A stretch of 64,000 nt of DNA from Endomychus coccineus. Its lineage: Eukaryota > Arthropoda > Insecta > Coleoptera > Endomychidae. The notes beneath the pieces were generated by a model. It was not told the DNA's origin. It searched no databases and worked only from the letters and a program-made list of their open reading frames with translations. The DNA is taken from NCBI GenBank assembly GCA_958510875.1, contig OY294067.1, forward strand, positions 60,462,039 to 60,526,038. The letters run 5' to 3'. Made by a program: the position numbers and the translations under genes. Positions 36,520 through 47,602 of the stretch are shown in pieces. Positions within the stretch are counted from its first letter, which is position 1. Each line of letters opens with the position of its first letter.

Positions 36520-37125
36520 CCGGAGAGCAAACTCCCTTGGTGGAGGTAACTCGAAATCCGCTGACTACAGGGCTGAGGTAAGAGGATGCGTCTGAGTGTC
36601 TCATACTCATAGCTTCAGGTTCCTTAATCGTATGCCCTAAGTAGTCTTATAGAACCCATAATGACTGCCTTCTGCATCCGGTCTATCAAGATCTGCACCG
36701 ACTTCTTACAGGCCGGAATGTTCTCCAAATTCGAACGCAGCGAAAACCGAATTCCGCCCAAAACACCAATGGTCGGAACCACTAATACAACCTTGTGGCC
36801 TGAGTATAGCGTGCGGAGCTCGAACAGAAGATCTTGATACTTTCTCCATTTTTCCTCCTAATTGGAGACTTCTTCTCTGTCGGAGCAGAGAATTCGATGA
36901 CATACATAGTCTTGGTTTGCTTATCGAGGAGGACAACATCAGGCCTGTATGGACCTGACGGTCGGAAACAGGTGATTCCAGTGGATCTGACATTTTTCGA
37001 TTCCGACAACGGACTCTATATCTCCTGGCTTGTAAGGTAGCACCGGATCTTGGTATATTAGGTACGAGTGCCATCAGGAACCGCCACACCCATCACATTG
37101 CGGCGATAGACCAAGGTGAAATTCT
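36520..37125 (-). pseudogene. Second R4-like LINE 3' fragment with endonuclease core
   Basis: Minus strand. LVYRRNVMGVAVPDG matches the copy at 28390-29108, then the zinc segment is deleted. Next is the restriction-like endonuclease core: YRPDVVLLDKQTKTMYVIEF followed by SAPTEKK (the PD...D...E pattern). The downstream frame reads SSVRAPHAILRPQ, matching SSIRAPHAIPRPQ of the first copy. It is 5' truncated and frameshifted. The 3' end was placed near 36520, where similarity to coding fades. Confidence 0.8.
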
Positions 37126-39110
37126 TCATATCCAGAAAAAACTGAGTTTTTGAACATCCTTTGCATTTTTGAAATTGTGTAGGGTTGTTTTTTGTATGTT
37201 TGAAAACAAAAATGTAATTTGTAAACCTGCAAACCTCAATCTTGAAATTACATACCTACTTTATTTTCCTGTAACATGTATGAGCGATTATTTTCAACAT
37301 TTAGTAAAAAAAAAGGCCGGGATAGGAGTTGAAAAATGAGGTTGCAGTAAAACTCTTAAATCGTTAGTTCTAGGAGGGTAAACGTTCCTGCTTTAGTGTA
37401 ATTATTCCATATTAACTAAAATATCCATGATTTTGGGATCATCCGTAAACAGCGCAGAAGGATTAAGTGAAGTGGGGAATAAAAAATTGCAGGTACTCAG
37501 ATACCCAAATCTGATATTTGCATGAGAAGGTCGAAGTCGTCAGGAATAAAATGTACTTTTACAGCTTACAGAGGTGGAAAAACGTGAAACTGAAATTTTA
37601 AGTTGGCGTTCAACACTCTTTCTGATACAACCGACACATTTCGGGAGACATTACAGAGTACCATTTTTGTAGAGAATTGAATTATCCTTCACCGTGTTGA
37701 AACCGTTCTTTGATAACTATTTTTAAAATTTTGAAAAAAAAGCAATGAATAGATGCCAGCCAGATTTAAAATTATATCCACTGTAATATACAGCTTCATT
37801 CGTTATCCCTTAAAAAGTAGTTGAGTTTAAAACATGTAGAAGAACCATTTGTAATAAGCTAAGTGGTTGTTGTAAGCTGGCTGTTGATATTTCCTCACTA
37901 TACATTTCTTCCAGTTAAATGTTGAAATTTTCAGTGGGGTAATGAAGTAGCCTTTGTGATATTTAATTGTAGAAGAGTTTTATGAACTATATGCGTTCTT
38001 AAATCTAGTTAAAAATGAATTAAAAGCCAAGCATAAATCTAATTCGTCGAAGAGCTTGCAGCCCTTTTGAAAGGATTAAATTTAAATAAGTGGTCATTAA
38101 CTTTTAATATTCCGTATGTCTTATCCCTTTTCCCATTTTACGCATAAGTTAGGCCTATAGAAACTATTTTAGAAACGACCAAATGTTCGATATTGTAAAA
38201 GCATTTGTAACATTTGTAACATTGGTATAACTACATTACAAATGTATTTATAACATTATATATACAAATTATTTATTTCATGAAATAAAAGTTTAAAACT
38301 TTGTTGCCATTTTTTTAGTTTCATGACCAATACCCGTTCCTAATGCTATACCACACATGTAAGAAATGCGTTGTCTCGGAGACCATATACTTATATTATA
38401 TGTATACTATACTCTATTTATTTATTTAACGTCGGTCTATTTCTGCTACTGTGGCTAAGCACCGACGCCAGGAGGCAAACCCACCCCAACCTGTAAATTG
38501 CGTCGAATCCTGACTTTTCCAAATGCAGGTCCCTACCTCATTTTTTTTGTAATGATATTTTTATGACATCCATTATCATATTCAATTGTAGAAATCTGAA
38601 TATTATGACAGGAGATTTTATGTAGAACTATGTTTTGTATAGTTCCTGAAAAATAAAATTTCTTTGTAAAACAAAACAAAAACTTCGTGCAAACGATGCG
38701 TGAATATTATAAGTTTTTCAAATGCATATAATGGATTGCTAGTAAACAAGAGAAACTATGTCACGAACAAATTTTTTTTATCTTTTACATATAAACGTAG
38801 GAGCATCTTTTAGAAATAAAAAAGCACTCGTTACAGGATAACGCGACAACAAAAAATAAACATACATTCGTAATTTGTACTACGAAACTAGGAACTTTTT
38901 ATACAAATTGTGACTATAGACATGTAAATATTTTTAAATAAAAAAATGTCTTTTTAAGTACACATGACACCTACATATTGATTGAATTTGTAACGTGTAA
39001 ATTCCACTTAACGGCTTAGAAATGGCCGCTGTACTGATTACTTTTACTTTTGTTTGGTTCTGTGGATAACTCATCATTGCGTAGATACACATGAATTGTA
39101 GATACACTTC
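37126..39110. other. Unassigned sequence
   Basis: No gene recognised. 38430-38530 is GC-richer than its surroundings (ACCGACGCCAGGAGG) but carries no identifiable domain. Confidence 0.5.
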
Positions 39111-39149
39111 GTATTCGTATATCTACATATAACGTAGATATACGAATAC
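39111..39149. repeat. Near-perfect palindrome
   Basis: 16-base arms GTATTCGTATATCTAC and GTAGATATACGAATAC with a 7-base spacer. Confidence 0.85.
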
Positions 39150-39355
39150 CTACGCATATTATTATACACCACAAAAACCATGCATAATACGTAGAATCTG
39201 CTGCGCTGCTTGTGACTGTGATTCCTGTCTCAGAAAATATCTCAATAAGTAATAAATATGATATTGATAATTCATAATAAAACAAATTTTATTTACAAAC
39301 ACGTTAAACGCCAACATGTAACATGTATGCACAGCACAGCGGACACCTCAGAGGT

Positions 39356-39465
39356 ATTAAATATAGTCCGAGGTGGACAACCAAATATAGTCCGAGTCTG
39401 TCTGACGTGTAATAAATATAGTACGAGGTGGACAACCAAATATAGTCCGAGTCTGTCTGACGTGT
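39356..39465. repeat. Two tandem copies of a 55-bp unit
   Basis: Units 39356-39410 and 39411-39465 differ at only two or three positions. Each contains the phrase AAATATAGTNCGAG twice, so there is an inner half-unit repeat. They are flanked by CGTGTAATCTACTC. No coding. Confidence 0.9.
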
Positions 39466-40289
39466 AATCTACTCATACACGTACTGACACAGAGATTTTA
39501 ATACTAATATGAAAATCTCTGTACTAACACCACTATATTATATTATTATATATGTCGGTAATCGGGGTCTTCAACGCTCTGTCAACAGGGACAATGTCAA
39601 CGTCAACTAAATGGTGGTGAACTGTTCACATATCGGAGGTGGGTCGAAGTCATAGAGATCAAGATCTCTTGAAATGAGATCATCATATTATTACTAATTT
39701 GATAAAGAGGTTGCTAAATATAAGTTCTATATATTCTTAATTAATAAACTTTAACAATCGAAAACGTCGAGGAATCATGATTTGCCAATATATGGAAAGA
39801 TAGCTTAGGGTAGAGCATATGAAAATGTGATTACTTGATTACACAAATTACAACAGACAAATGACGTGATATTTTGAATTCTATATATTAGATCTGAAGG
39901 GCTACGCTCGCAGAAACAGATCGACACTCGTAGAATAGGTAATGGCATCGGTAGTTTCAAGATCACACAAGAGAATCTCATGATTTTACAATGTTATTAT
40001 CATTACATAAAGTTACATAGTACGTAATCAACTCATGATGTAATGTATTCATGTCCTAATAGGCAATATTAAATTTAGAAAGCGCAACAATAATTCACCA
40101 CAAATTTGCAAAATTTAGATACACCTTCATTCAGTCAATAATTAGAGAAGACAATTCTTGAATTAATTCACTTCATGTGGAAATTCTCAAATTCTGTAAA
40201 CAACATCTTTATGGTGACACATTAAATCTATCCGTCCGCCAGTGAGCGCGAATATTTAAAATTTGTTTTATTTTACTATGGGTGCTGCA

Positions 40290-40410
40290 GACACGGTCGT
40301 ATATACTAAGTGAGAAGTGAGCCCGCTAAGCGTCATCTGTTAAGTAGTACCAAAAGGGTGGCGCATGAGTCGAGGGATGTTTTCTGGCACGTATACCACC
40401 GTGCTTGAAC
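40290..40410. repeat. Dispersed repeat, inverted copy of part of the MITE at 48070-48552
   Basis: The stretch from GTGAGAAGTGAGCC through GTACCAAAAGGGTGGC to TTCTGGCACGTAT is the reverse complement of 48425-48520 with scattered mismatches. Confidence 0.8.
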
Positions 40411-40423
40411 TATAGACCTATTA

Positions 40424-40602
40424 TCCTAAGAGATACAATTAATAAACATGTAAAAAACACTAACCATACATTCGACTACAACAATACAAAAATTTTAAAT
40501 ATTGAAACGAATGACAACAAACGTTTGATATTAGAATGTATTGAAATTAAAAAGAACAATTGTGTAAATGACAAAATAGATTCCAATCTTCTTGTTCTTT
40601 AG
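40424..40602 (+). pseudogene. PLE endonuclease C-terminal fragment
   Basis: LRDTINKHVKNTNHTFDYNN and KRLILECIEIKKNNCVNDKI match the end of the GIY-YIG region of PLE proteins; compare NHQFDYNNVNIL and LEKIHIKRDSKSVNHRTDI at 63440-63590. Only about 60 residues remain. It abuts the pogo-like transposase on the other strand. Confidence 0.75.
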
Positions 40603-41950
40603 TTTCATAGTAGCAGTCTTTAACATTTGTAGGTGTCTTCCACATAGAACATCCTGCTATTCCTGTTGGTTCAACAGACTTTTCAGTAGTTATCCCACCA
40701 CAGCTCTGCGTAATATTTTTTAATGTAGAAACTGGCACTTGTGAAGGGACAGAAACAGTAGGTGTTATTGGTATATTGATCGAGATTCTTGGTGTATTCA
40801 CAGTATCATTGGTTATAGATGTATTTGTAACTAGGTTTTCAGTATTTAAATCGGTATCACTTGCAGTCGTAACATGACACTCATTTGTTATTGATAACCA
40901 AACTTTATACAGGTTTGTGGATTCTTTGTTTCCCATCCAATTATGTCCACTTTCATATGTTTCTAAAAACCGAACCAACTCTTCTGTACCTATCCTTTTT
41001 CCAATTTCCTGAAGAACTTTCCTCTGAAATGTACATTGATTTTTTTCAGAATTTACATGTTCAACAATTTGTCTATTCGGAATGCATTTGGAATAATCCA
41101 CCTTGGTTTTATCCCAGGGGTATAAGCCACACTTTCGAAACCCATTCTCAATGGTTGTAGTTTTGGCATACTGGTCAAATACAAATTTTAAAATCCCACC
41201 CATACCGTATCGGGTAACCTCCATACAAAAATTTTCGAATTTCCAGTCTCTGACAGCCGTCGACCATCCCGATTTTAATGCTTTGAAAACCGCAACATCA
41301 GCTGGTTGCATTATATGTGTACTATTTGGAAAGAGTGAAATGAGTACTATGCCATGGTCATCACATAGTTGGCTAACTTGTTGCGTAAGATGGGAACTAT
41401 GCCCATCTACAAAAAATAATATGGGTCTGGAGATATTTTCTTTTTTTAGGTAGGGTAAAAAATGGTTTCCTATGTATTCATAAAACACATCAGAATTCAT
41501 CCACCCTGAATCTGACCTACCAAGCGCCCATTGCTCAGGAACAGATTTAACAATTGATTTTGACATTTTTTTATACGGAAAAATAAGCATGGGTGGTAGG
41601 TAACACTTTCCCATTAGCAGAAAAAGTGGCCATTACCGTGATCTGCTCTTTTTCGGAGCTGACTTTTTCGTAGAAATTCTCTTTTGACTTTGCAGGTCCT
41701 AAAACCTTTCCACTCTTAGGGCACAACTAAAAACCTGCTTCGTCTCCATTGAATATTCTACTTGAATCAACGAGGATATGGTCCAATTTATTTTCTTGCA
41801 AGTACTTGAATATTTCATCGAACCAATTATGGATACGGTCTTGGGTAACTGCTGCACGAGCAGTCCAGGCAGAGAAGACTTACTTATGAATCGGGTGTCT
41901 CTGCTTTTTATTCTAAGAAATTTGAAGGTGTCCATTATTAAAATTACTTG
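40547..41950 (-). pseudogene. Pogo/Tigger-like (DDE_1) transposase, truncated and frameshifted
   Basis: Minus strand. Upstream, NWFDEIFKYLQENKL and RIFNGDEAGF carry Asp 1, followed by a stop at the usual L. Then GKVLGPAKSKENFYEKVSS and ITVMATFSANG, and a frameshift near 41610 into a 355-residue open frame. That frame has LFFVDGHSSHLTQQ with Asp 2, FPNSTHIMQPADVAVFKALK with Asp 3, and NGFRKCGLYPWD. The CENP-B/psq helix-turn-helix N terminus is missing. The last ~16 residues before the stop at 40547 are read from antisense PLE sequence, so the C terminus is chimeric. Confidence 0.88.
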
Positions 41951-42190
41951 TTTTAGAAATGGACACCCACCATGTCCATCATTGGTCTATTACCAAAATC
42001 CTTGTTTGAGTAATGGTCACCCCTTCAAAAACATCTTTTTCATCAAAGTAATATAATTTAACTCATATGTTATCATCATTGACTTACCTGATATCCCATT
42101 CGAGATAACACTCGATTTTTATTAAAAATACGGTTCACAGTATCTCAATTTAACCACTGAATGTCGTAAACTTTTAGCAAACATTAAACC

Positions 42191-42226
42191 ATAGATAACT
42201 CTACTACCGGTAGTAGAGTTATCTAT
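42191..42226. repeat. Perfect 36-bp palindrome
   Basis: Arms ATAGATAACTCTACTACC and GGTAGTAGAGTTATCTAT with no spacer. It is flanked by a short direct repeat ATTAAACC. Confidence 0.95.
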
Positions 42227-43262
42227 GCATTAAACCACTAGTTCACATTCGGCCATTTTAAAAAATTGTCATAGTATGTGGAATTTGGCGCGTAATCTGA
42301 CACACATTCTTAGATTAGGGAAGAGAGCAACGTTACTTAATAATACTTGGAATATTCTAAGTATAGTGATCGATAATAAAATGACGTTCACGATAGAAAA
42401 TGAAACAAAGACTGAAGCACGACACGAGATCACTAAGACCACACGTGTTCTTACAAAAACTGACAGCTGTTGTATCAAAAATTTGAATCAGCCTTACAAA
42501 GTAGTTCTCATCCATAAGATGAGAAGATCTTCTTAGACTATGTTCTCATCCGTTATTTATATGCAAATTTTTTACACTTATTATTATAGGTATGTGTAAG
42601 TATAAACTATGTATTATACAATGTAGTAAAAACGGGTCTCTCATCTTTACAATAAGATGAATCTGTCGTATACCTGAGACATATGTACCCCTCATATTTA
42701 TTATAGTATTCTATAATTATTATACAAGTGCATTTACATGTAGGTATGTGTGTTCTGTTATTATTATTATGAGATGGATATTGGGCGTGTTCAAGTATAT
42801 TTTTTGTAATTTGCCTCCATTTTGATTTTCTAATAGACCCATTAACGAACGCAACGTCATCACTTGCCGTGTCTCAATATCCAAAAAAAGCACGGAACTT
42901 TTTACATTTTTAGGATGGCGAGCTTGATGCGGAATTATCTTGTCATCATTATGTCAGTTTAAACGACAGTGTCGAGCATCAACAACTCAAGAAGAGAAAG
43001 TCATCGACGTGTCCAGTGGAAGAATTGATTTCAGCTAATACACAATATGGTTTAGATATTTGTACTAATAGTCGTTTTCTAGTGTTATTGCTCTTTCCAG
43101 TAGAGACGAAACTAAAATTACGGAAACAAAAGCGATCACAGAACCACTGAATCAAATTTTGACTTTCAAAATTAAGATGTTACCAACCACCATAAAAATC
43201 CCTAAATGGACTAAATTAAACATTTTTGTTTAAGAACGGCATAAAAAGGGCAAATTACAAAA
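42227..43262. other. Unassigned sequence
   Basis: No gene. The phrase ATTTTTTGTAATTTGCC at about 42799-42816 recurs inverted at 43249-43265, hinting at ends of an unrecognised element. Confidence 0.4.
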
Positions 43263-43400
43263 AATAGTATAAACAACTCGTTTCCTAAGACCTTGAAGCA
43301 CTCATTCTTTAAAAGAACTCGTGGCTTCGCCACTCGTTTTTTAAACTTGAATTCGTGCTTTAAGACGAGTCTTAGGAAACTCGTTCTTTAATATACTATT
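43263..43400. repeat. 138-bp hairpin element
   Basis: The whole segment folds on itself. Outer arms are AATAGTAT and ATACTATT, then CTCGTTTCCTAAGAC with GTCTTAGGAAACTCG, then AAGCACTCATTC with GAATTCGTGCTT. The centre is GTGGCTTCGCCAC. Small mismatches occur between. Confidence 0.85.
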
Positions 43401-43430
43401 ATAGACCATTCTGTGATTTTTAACGCACGC

Positions 43431-43560
43431 GTAATAAGGCACGCCCGCGCACATACATACATACACACACACTTACATACACACACACACACTCACATAC
43501 ACGTACACTTACTTACATACACACATACAAACACATTAACACGTATTTACACATGCATAT
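43431..43560. repeat. CA/TACA microsatellite
   Basis: Interrupted runs of CACA and TACA units. Open frames through it are artefacts. Confidence 0.95.
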
Positions 43561-44630
43561 TTGTATTCACAGGCACATTTTATGATTTTTTTATGTTAAA
43601 AAAAATGTATATACCTTTATCACCTAAAATAGTATCATATTGCTAATGTAATATAAAAACGATGATTACTACGTAAGAATATATGCAAATGCCTATATTT
43701 TGACGCTAAGCAAATGTCAATCGGATGAAAAGGACATGAGATATTTCAATTGGGAAATTAGCTAAAAAATTGACTTAAGCCCGAATTTCTCAGAAACAAT
43801 TTGATATTTTGACTTGAAAATCGGAAGTCAGTTTTGAGGGCATAAAACCTACCTATAGTTCAAATTTCAGTTGAATCGGTTGAAAACTGCCCGAGTTAGC
43901 CGTCACGCAAATTCCCATGCATATATGTATATACATATATATATTGCGAGGAAGGGGGAGGTCGGATCAACTTGAAATTTGAACTGGGAGTTCCTTAAAC
44001 ATTGACAATAAAAGGGTTCCAGTTTGGTTTTCTAATCCCCAATACAACTGGAGATATACATTTTTTTTTGACAAACTCCCCCTAAAAATGTCCAAAATAC
44101 CACAAAATGGCGGAAAAAAAGGGGTTGCGGTCAATTTAGGAGGTAGAAATTTTATACTTTTGTTTTATACACCAAAACGAACAATTTCCGTGGGGTCGCG
44201 TTAAATCATAAAAAATTTTCGATCAAAATGTTTCACATACTCTACTATTATTGTATTTTTTAGTTTGGTTGGAAATATACCCCTGTGCCAATCATTAGAT
44301 TCGCTATATGGGTAATGGGTGAGGCTTAATGCATCTTGTCTTGTTGCTTTACAACTTTTTAACTTGATTATGTTTATTATTTGTTTCATCTGTGCTATTT
44401 ACAAGTATGGAATCTATGTTGTATGGAATATTTATATTCTGCAAATTTTTGTTTGTATTTCGTTTATATTATTGTAATATAAAACACTGTTCAAACCGTC
44501 ATGTGCTAATCTGTTGTCAATAAAAAGAACACTTTCTAATTCAATAAAGTAACATTTCTTTGATCAAAACTATTATATTGTTGACAGATATGAATAAAGC
44601 ATATATTACATATTGTAATTTTTTTTTAAT
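43561..44630. other. Unassigned sequence
   Basis: No gene recognised. The segment nearest 44630 is the presumed 3' untranslated region of the SDR gene on the minus strand. Confidence 0.45.
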
Positions 44631-45398
44631 TCATCGAGGACAAGCAGCATGTCGACCTCCATCACATGGAAGGGAAACACCCGTTATGAAACTAGCATCT
44701 TCGCTTGATAAGAACACAATCGTATTAGCAACTTCCTCAGGAGTACCTGGTCTTCCTAAGGGATGAGTTTCCTCACTTCTTTTCAAGAACTGTTCATACT
44801 GCACTTGATTCATTCCTCCACGTTTTTGCAAATTAGTAACTATTACTCCAGGGTTCACACTATTCACTCGCACATGCTTAGAAGCCAATTCTAGTGCGAC
44901 ACATCTTGTGAACTGATCCAAAGCTGCTTTTGAAATATTATATGCTAGTAATCCAGGAAATGATCGAATACCATTAACACTGGATATATTCACAATATTT
45001 CCTTTGGTTTCAATTAGATGGGGTACAGCTAATGTTGTTAAATGATAAATTGATCGCATATTTATATTCATAACACGATCATATTGATCAAGGCTGGTAT
45101 TTTCAATTGTTCCAGTTTCCAAAATTCCTGCATTGTTAATGAGAATATCTAGTTTACCAAAATGTTCAATAGTCTGCGCTAAAATTCTTGCTGTGTCTTG
45201 TTCATTTGTCAAATCTCCACGAAGCAGTATCGGTTTGGCAATGTTTGTTGAACACTCTGCTCCAATTTTCTCTAAATTTTCCACATTTCTTCCCGTTAAT
45301 GCTAGATAGGCTCCTAGTTTTGAGAACCGTTTCGCAGTAGCTGCACCAATTCCTGAACTAGCTCCAGTTATAAGTACTACTTTTCCGGCAAATTGCAT
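44631..45398 (-). CDS. Classic short-chain dehydrogenase/reductase, intronless
   Basis: 255 residues, the normal length for a classic SDR, with every hallmark present. TGASSGIG at 11-18 is the dinucleotide loop. Arg37 in TGRN suggests NADP(H) preference, and Asp62 lies in GDLT. NNAG is at 88-91, with catalytic Ser140, Tyr153 and Lys157 (YNISK) and Asn111. NPGVIVTNL follows, and the protein ends SLPCDGGRHAACPR. That ending and NGIRSFPGLLAYN are shared with an arthropod FabG-like clade that includes Drosophila CG12171-type proteins; substrate unknown. No signal peptide; probably cytosolic. The uninterrupted frame means either a naturally intronless gene or a retrocopy. A short A-run follows the stop but proves neither. 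Confidence 0.93.
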   Translation of the reverse strand: MQFAGKVVLITGASSGIGAATAKRFSKLGAYLALTGRNVENLEKIGAECSTNIAKPILLRGDLTNEQDTARILAQTIEHFGKLDILINNAGILETGTIENTSLDQYDRVMNINMRSIYHLTTLAVPHLIETKGNIVNISSVNGIRSFPGLLAYNISKAALDQFTRCVALELASKHVRVNSVNPGVIVTNLQKRGGMNQVQYEQFLKRSEETHPLGRPGTPEEVANTIVFLSSEDASFITGVSLPCDGGRHAACPR

Positions 45399-45596
45399 TT
45401 TGCGTTGTACAGCATATGAAGGTACAAATATCTAATACCAGTAATACCCCTTAGCAGCAGCACATGCAATTCATTATCGCTTGCAGCCAAGGTCATAATA
45501 TAAATTATTTTTATTTGAAATCCTCTTTTGCAAGCACGTACCACGTACACGCGGGGTTCCTTTAACCTAGATAGATGATGTTATTTCTGAAGTGTC

Positions 45597-45715
45597 TACC
45601 TCCACGTTCGATCGGTATATTAAAATTACTATCCACGTCGAGCGGAATATTAAAATTACTACCGCCACGTCCAAAGGTAATAAAAAAACTACTATCTCCA
45701 CGTTCGACGGCGGGC
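45597..45715. repeat. Degenerate ~30-bp tandem repeats
   Basis: About four degenerate units built around TCCACGTTCGA followed by TATTAAAATTACTA. They lie between the SDR gene and the mariner-like element, in the presumed upstream region of the SDR gene. Confidence 0.75.
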
Positions 45716-45808
45716 GAGCGAATTAACTGTTCACCGAACTCAATGTTCAACATACATGGGCGGTAAAGGTTTCACTGATACGACCATGGTATAGATCACG
45801 GTCGTATA

Positions 45809-46273
45809 CAGGGTGTCCCAATATTGCTGGGACACAGAGCTACCACGTATTCTAGAGGTCAAAATAAGTCGATTGAGCCCAATTTACCTGTATATCAAAA
45901 TGTACCGTTTGTCCGTGAGAAGAGTTCAAAGTTTACTAAAAAAAATACATTTTTGTATGTTGTTCCGAAGTGCTTTATACAAATTTAATGAAATTTGGTA
46001 AATGTGTATTCTAGATGATTAGCTTACTTTTAGTAATCAAAAAAACCCAAAGAAAATTGTAGAGGGGTTGGAACCACCCTCACCCCTTGGCATTTTTTCC
46101 CCCATTTTTGTAGGGGTGGGAATACGGTTTTAAGACTTTTTTATCTGGAAGGCCTACTCATTATCTTCATTTTCTTACTCTTGTAAAAACTCCGTATTTT
46201 GCGTAGTTTTCAAGAAAAAAAATGTTTTCGCAAACACTGATAACCGATTTTCGGGTATAGGTTTAATAAAATT
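45809..46273 (+). repeat. Left TIR of mariner-like transposon
   Basis: 465 bp, ending GTTTAATAAAATT. Translation of part of it in one frame gives a spurious 62-aa frame that recurs in the right TIR. Confidence 0.95.
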
Positions 46274-46474
46274 GTAATACAAAATTTAGTTGGCCGCGGA
46301 CACAAAGACAAAACCAAATGTTATGATTTTGACAGGAAACATAGTTTATTGTTAACAGTAAATGTGTCAGTTATTTGTTCTCTTTTGCTTGTTTTTTTAT
46401 TATTTCTTATTGTCATCACTGTTTTTGTTTAATTGTTATTGCTGTTGTTGCTGTTCCTTTGACGTCCCACAATT

Positions 46475-47554
46475 ATGAATTTTCCTTTTAATGAACAGAC
46501 CGACATGTTATTAGTTCTTGGATATTGTCAAGGTAACTGCCGCGAAAGTGTTCGCGTGTATCAAGAGAGGTATCCAAACCGGAGAATTCCAAACCATAAA
46601 ACTTTTGCCCGAATCGAAAGACGTCTTCGAGAAACGGGGAGGTTGACCCCAGTAAGAGTTAACGCTGGAAGACCTCGACAAGCTCGAACACCTATTGCGG
46701 AAGAAGCTGTTCTTCAAATGATTGATAACAATCCTAATACCAGTACTAGAAGATTGCAACGAGAAGCTGGAATTCCAAAAAGCACTGTAAGTCGAATCAT
46801 TAGAGATCAATTAATTCGGCCATTTCACATCCAGCCAGTGCAAGAATTGTTGCCACCTGACTACGAATTACGTTTAAGTTTTTTACAAACTATTCGGGAG
46901 CGCAGAGTAGTCGACAACGGATTCCATACTAAGATCTTGTTTACTGATGAGTCTTGTTTTACACGTCGCGGTATGACAAACCTACACAACGATCATGTTT
47001 ATGCAGATGAAAATCCACATGCCATTAAAAGTAGACATTATCAACGTGAATTTAAAATTAATGTCTGGGTCGGAATTATTGGCGAATTTATAGTCGGACC
47101 GTTACGATTACCTGATCGTCTGAATTGCGATAGTTACCTCCGTTTCCTTCAACAAAATTTGCCAGAATTATTAGAAGACTTGCCTCTTAACTTGCGTAGA
47201 AATACGTTCTTCATGCATGATGGTGCACCACCTCATTTTGCACGTGCAGTAAGAGAATATCTTGGTGAACAATTTGGTGGCAGGTGGATAGGTAGGGGAC
47301 AAGAAGCACCCATTCAATGGCCTCCGCGGTCTCCAGATTTAAACCCTTGTGACTTCTTCATCTGGGGAGAATTAAAAAGACAAGTGTACGAGGTTCAAAT
47401 AAATAACATCGAACAACTGTGGAATAGAATTCAAAATGCTGTAAATGCGCTACGAGAAAATGACGATGTTTTAAGAAGAGTGCATTTCAATTTTTTACGT
47501 CGAATTGACCTCTGTATTAATGAAGGTGGAGGTCACATTGAACACTTGTTATAA
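46475..47554 (+). CDS. Intact mariner-like transposase, DD43D spacing
   Basis: 359 residues, uninterrupted. It starts about 200 bases inside the left TIR. The N-terminal half is a double helix-turn-helix: LVLGYCQGNCRESVRVYQER, a GRPR-type AT-hook-like linker (NAGRPRQAR), then TSTRRLQREAGIPKSTVSR. The catalytic half has LFTDESCF (Asp158), FMHDGAPPHFARA (Asp249) and SPDLNPCDFFIWGELK (Asp293), so 90 and 43 residues separate the acidic residues. It ends GGGHIEHLL, as family members do. All catalytic residues are present, so the protein is probably active or recently active. It would cut and paste DNA at TA sites in the nucleus. The fragment at 7216-7531 belongs to a related family. Confidence 0.95.
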   Translation: MNFPFNEQTDMLLVLGYCQGNCRESVRVYQERYPNRRIPNHKTFARIERRLRETGRLTPVRVNAGRPRQARTPIAEEAVLQMIDNNPNTSTRRLQREAGIPKSTVSRIIRDQLIRPFHIQPVQELLPPDYELRLSFLQTIRERRVVDNGFHTKILFTDESCFTRRGMTNLHNDHVYADENPHAIKSRHYQREFKINVWVGIIGEFIVGPLRLPDRLNCDSYLRFLQQNLPELLEDLPLNLRRNTFFMHDGAPPHFARAVREYLGEQFGGRWIGRGQEAPIQWPPRSPDLNPCDFFIWGELKRQVYEVQINNIEQLWNRIQNAVNALRENDDVLRRVHFNFLRRIDLCINEGGGHIEHLL

Positions 47555-47602
47555 AAATTATTGTTTGTCTTGTGTAAATGTATTGTGTAATTTGTGTCTA
47601 AT

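Noticed and set aside
41103..41453. Plus-strand open frames at 40885-41453
   Set aside because: They are antisense shadows of the pogo-like transposase.
43413..43646. His/Thr-rich 77-codon open frame
   Set aside because: Translation of a CA/TACA microsatellite.
45813..46001. Paired 62-codon frames at 45813-46001 and 47875-48063
   Set aside because: They are the same TIR sequence read in each arm of the mariner-like transposon, with no start context or family.
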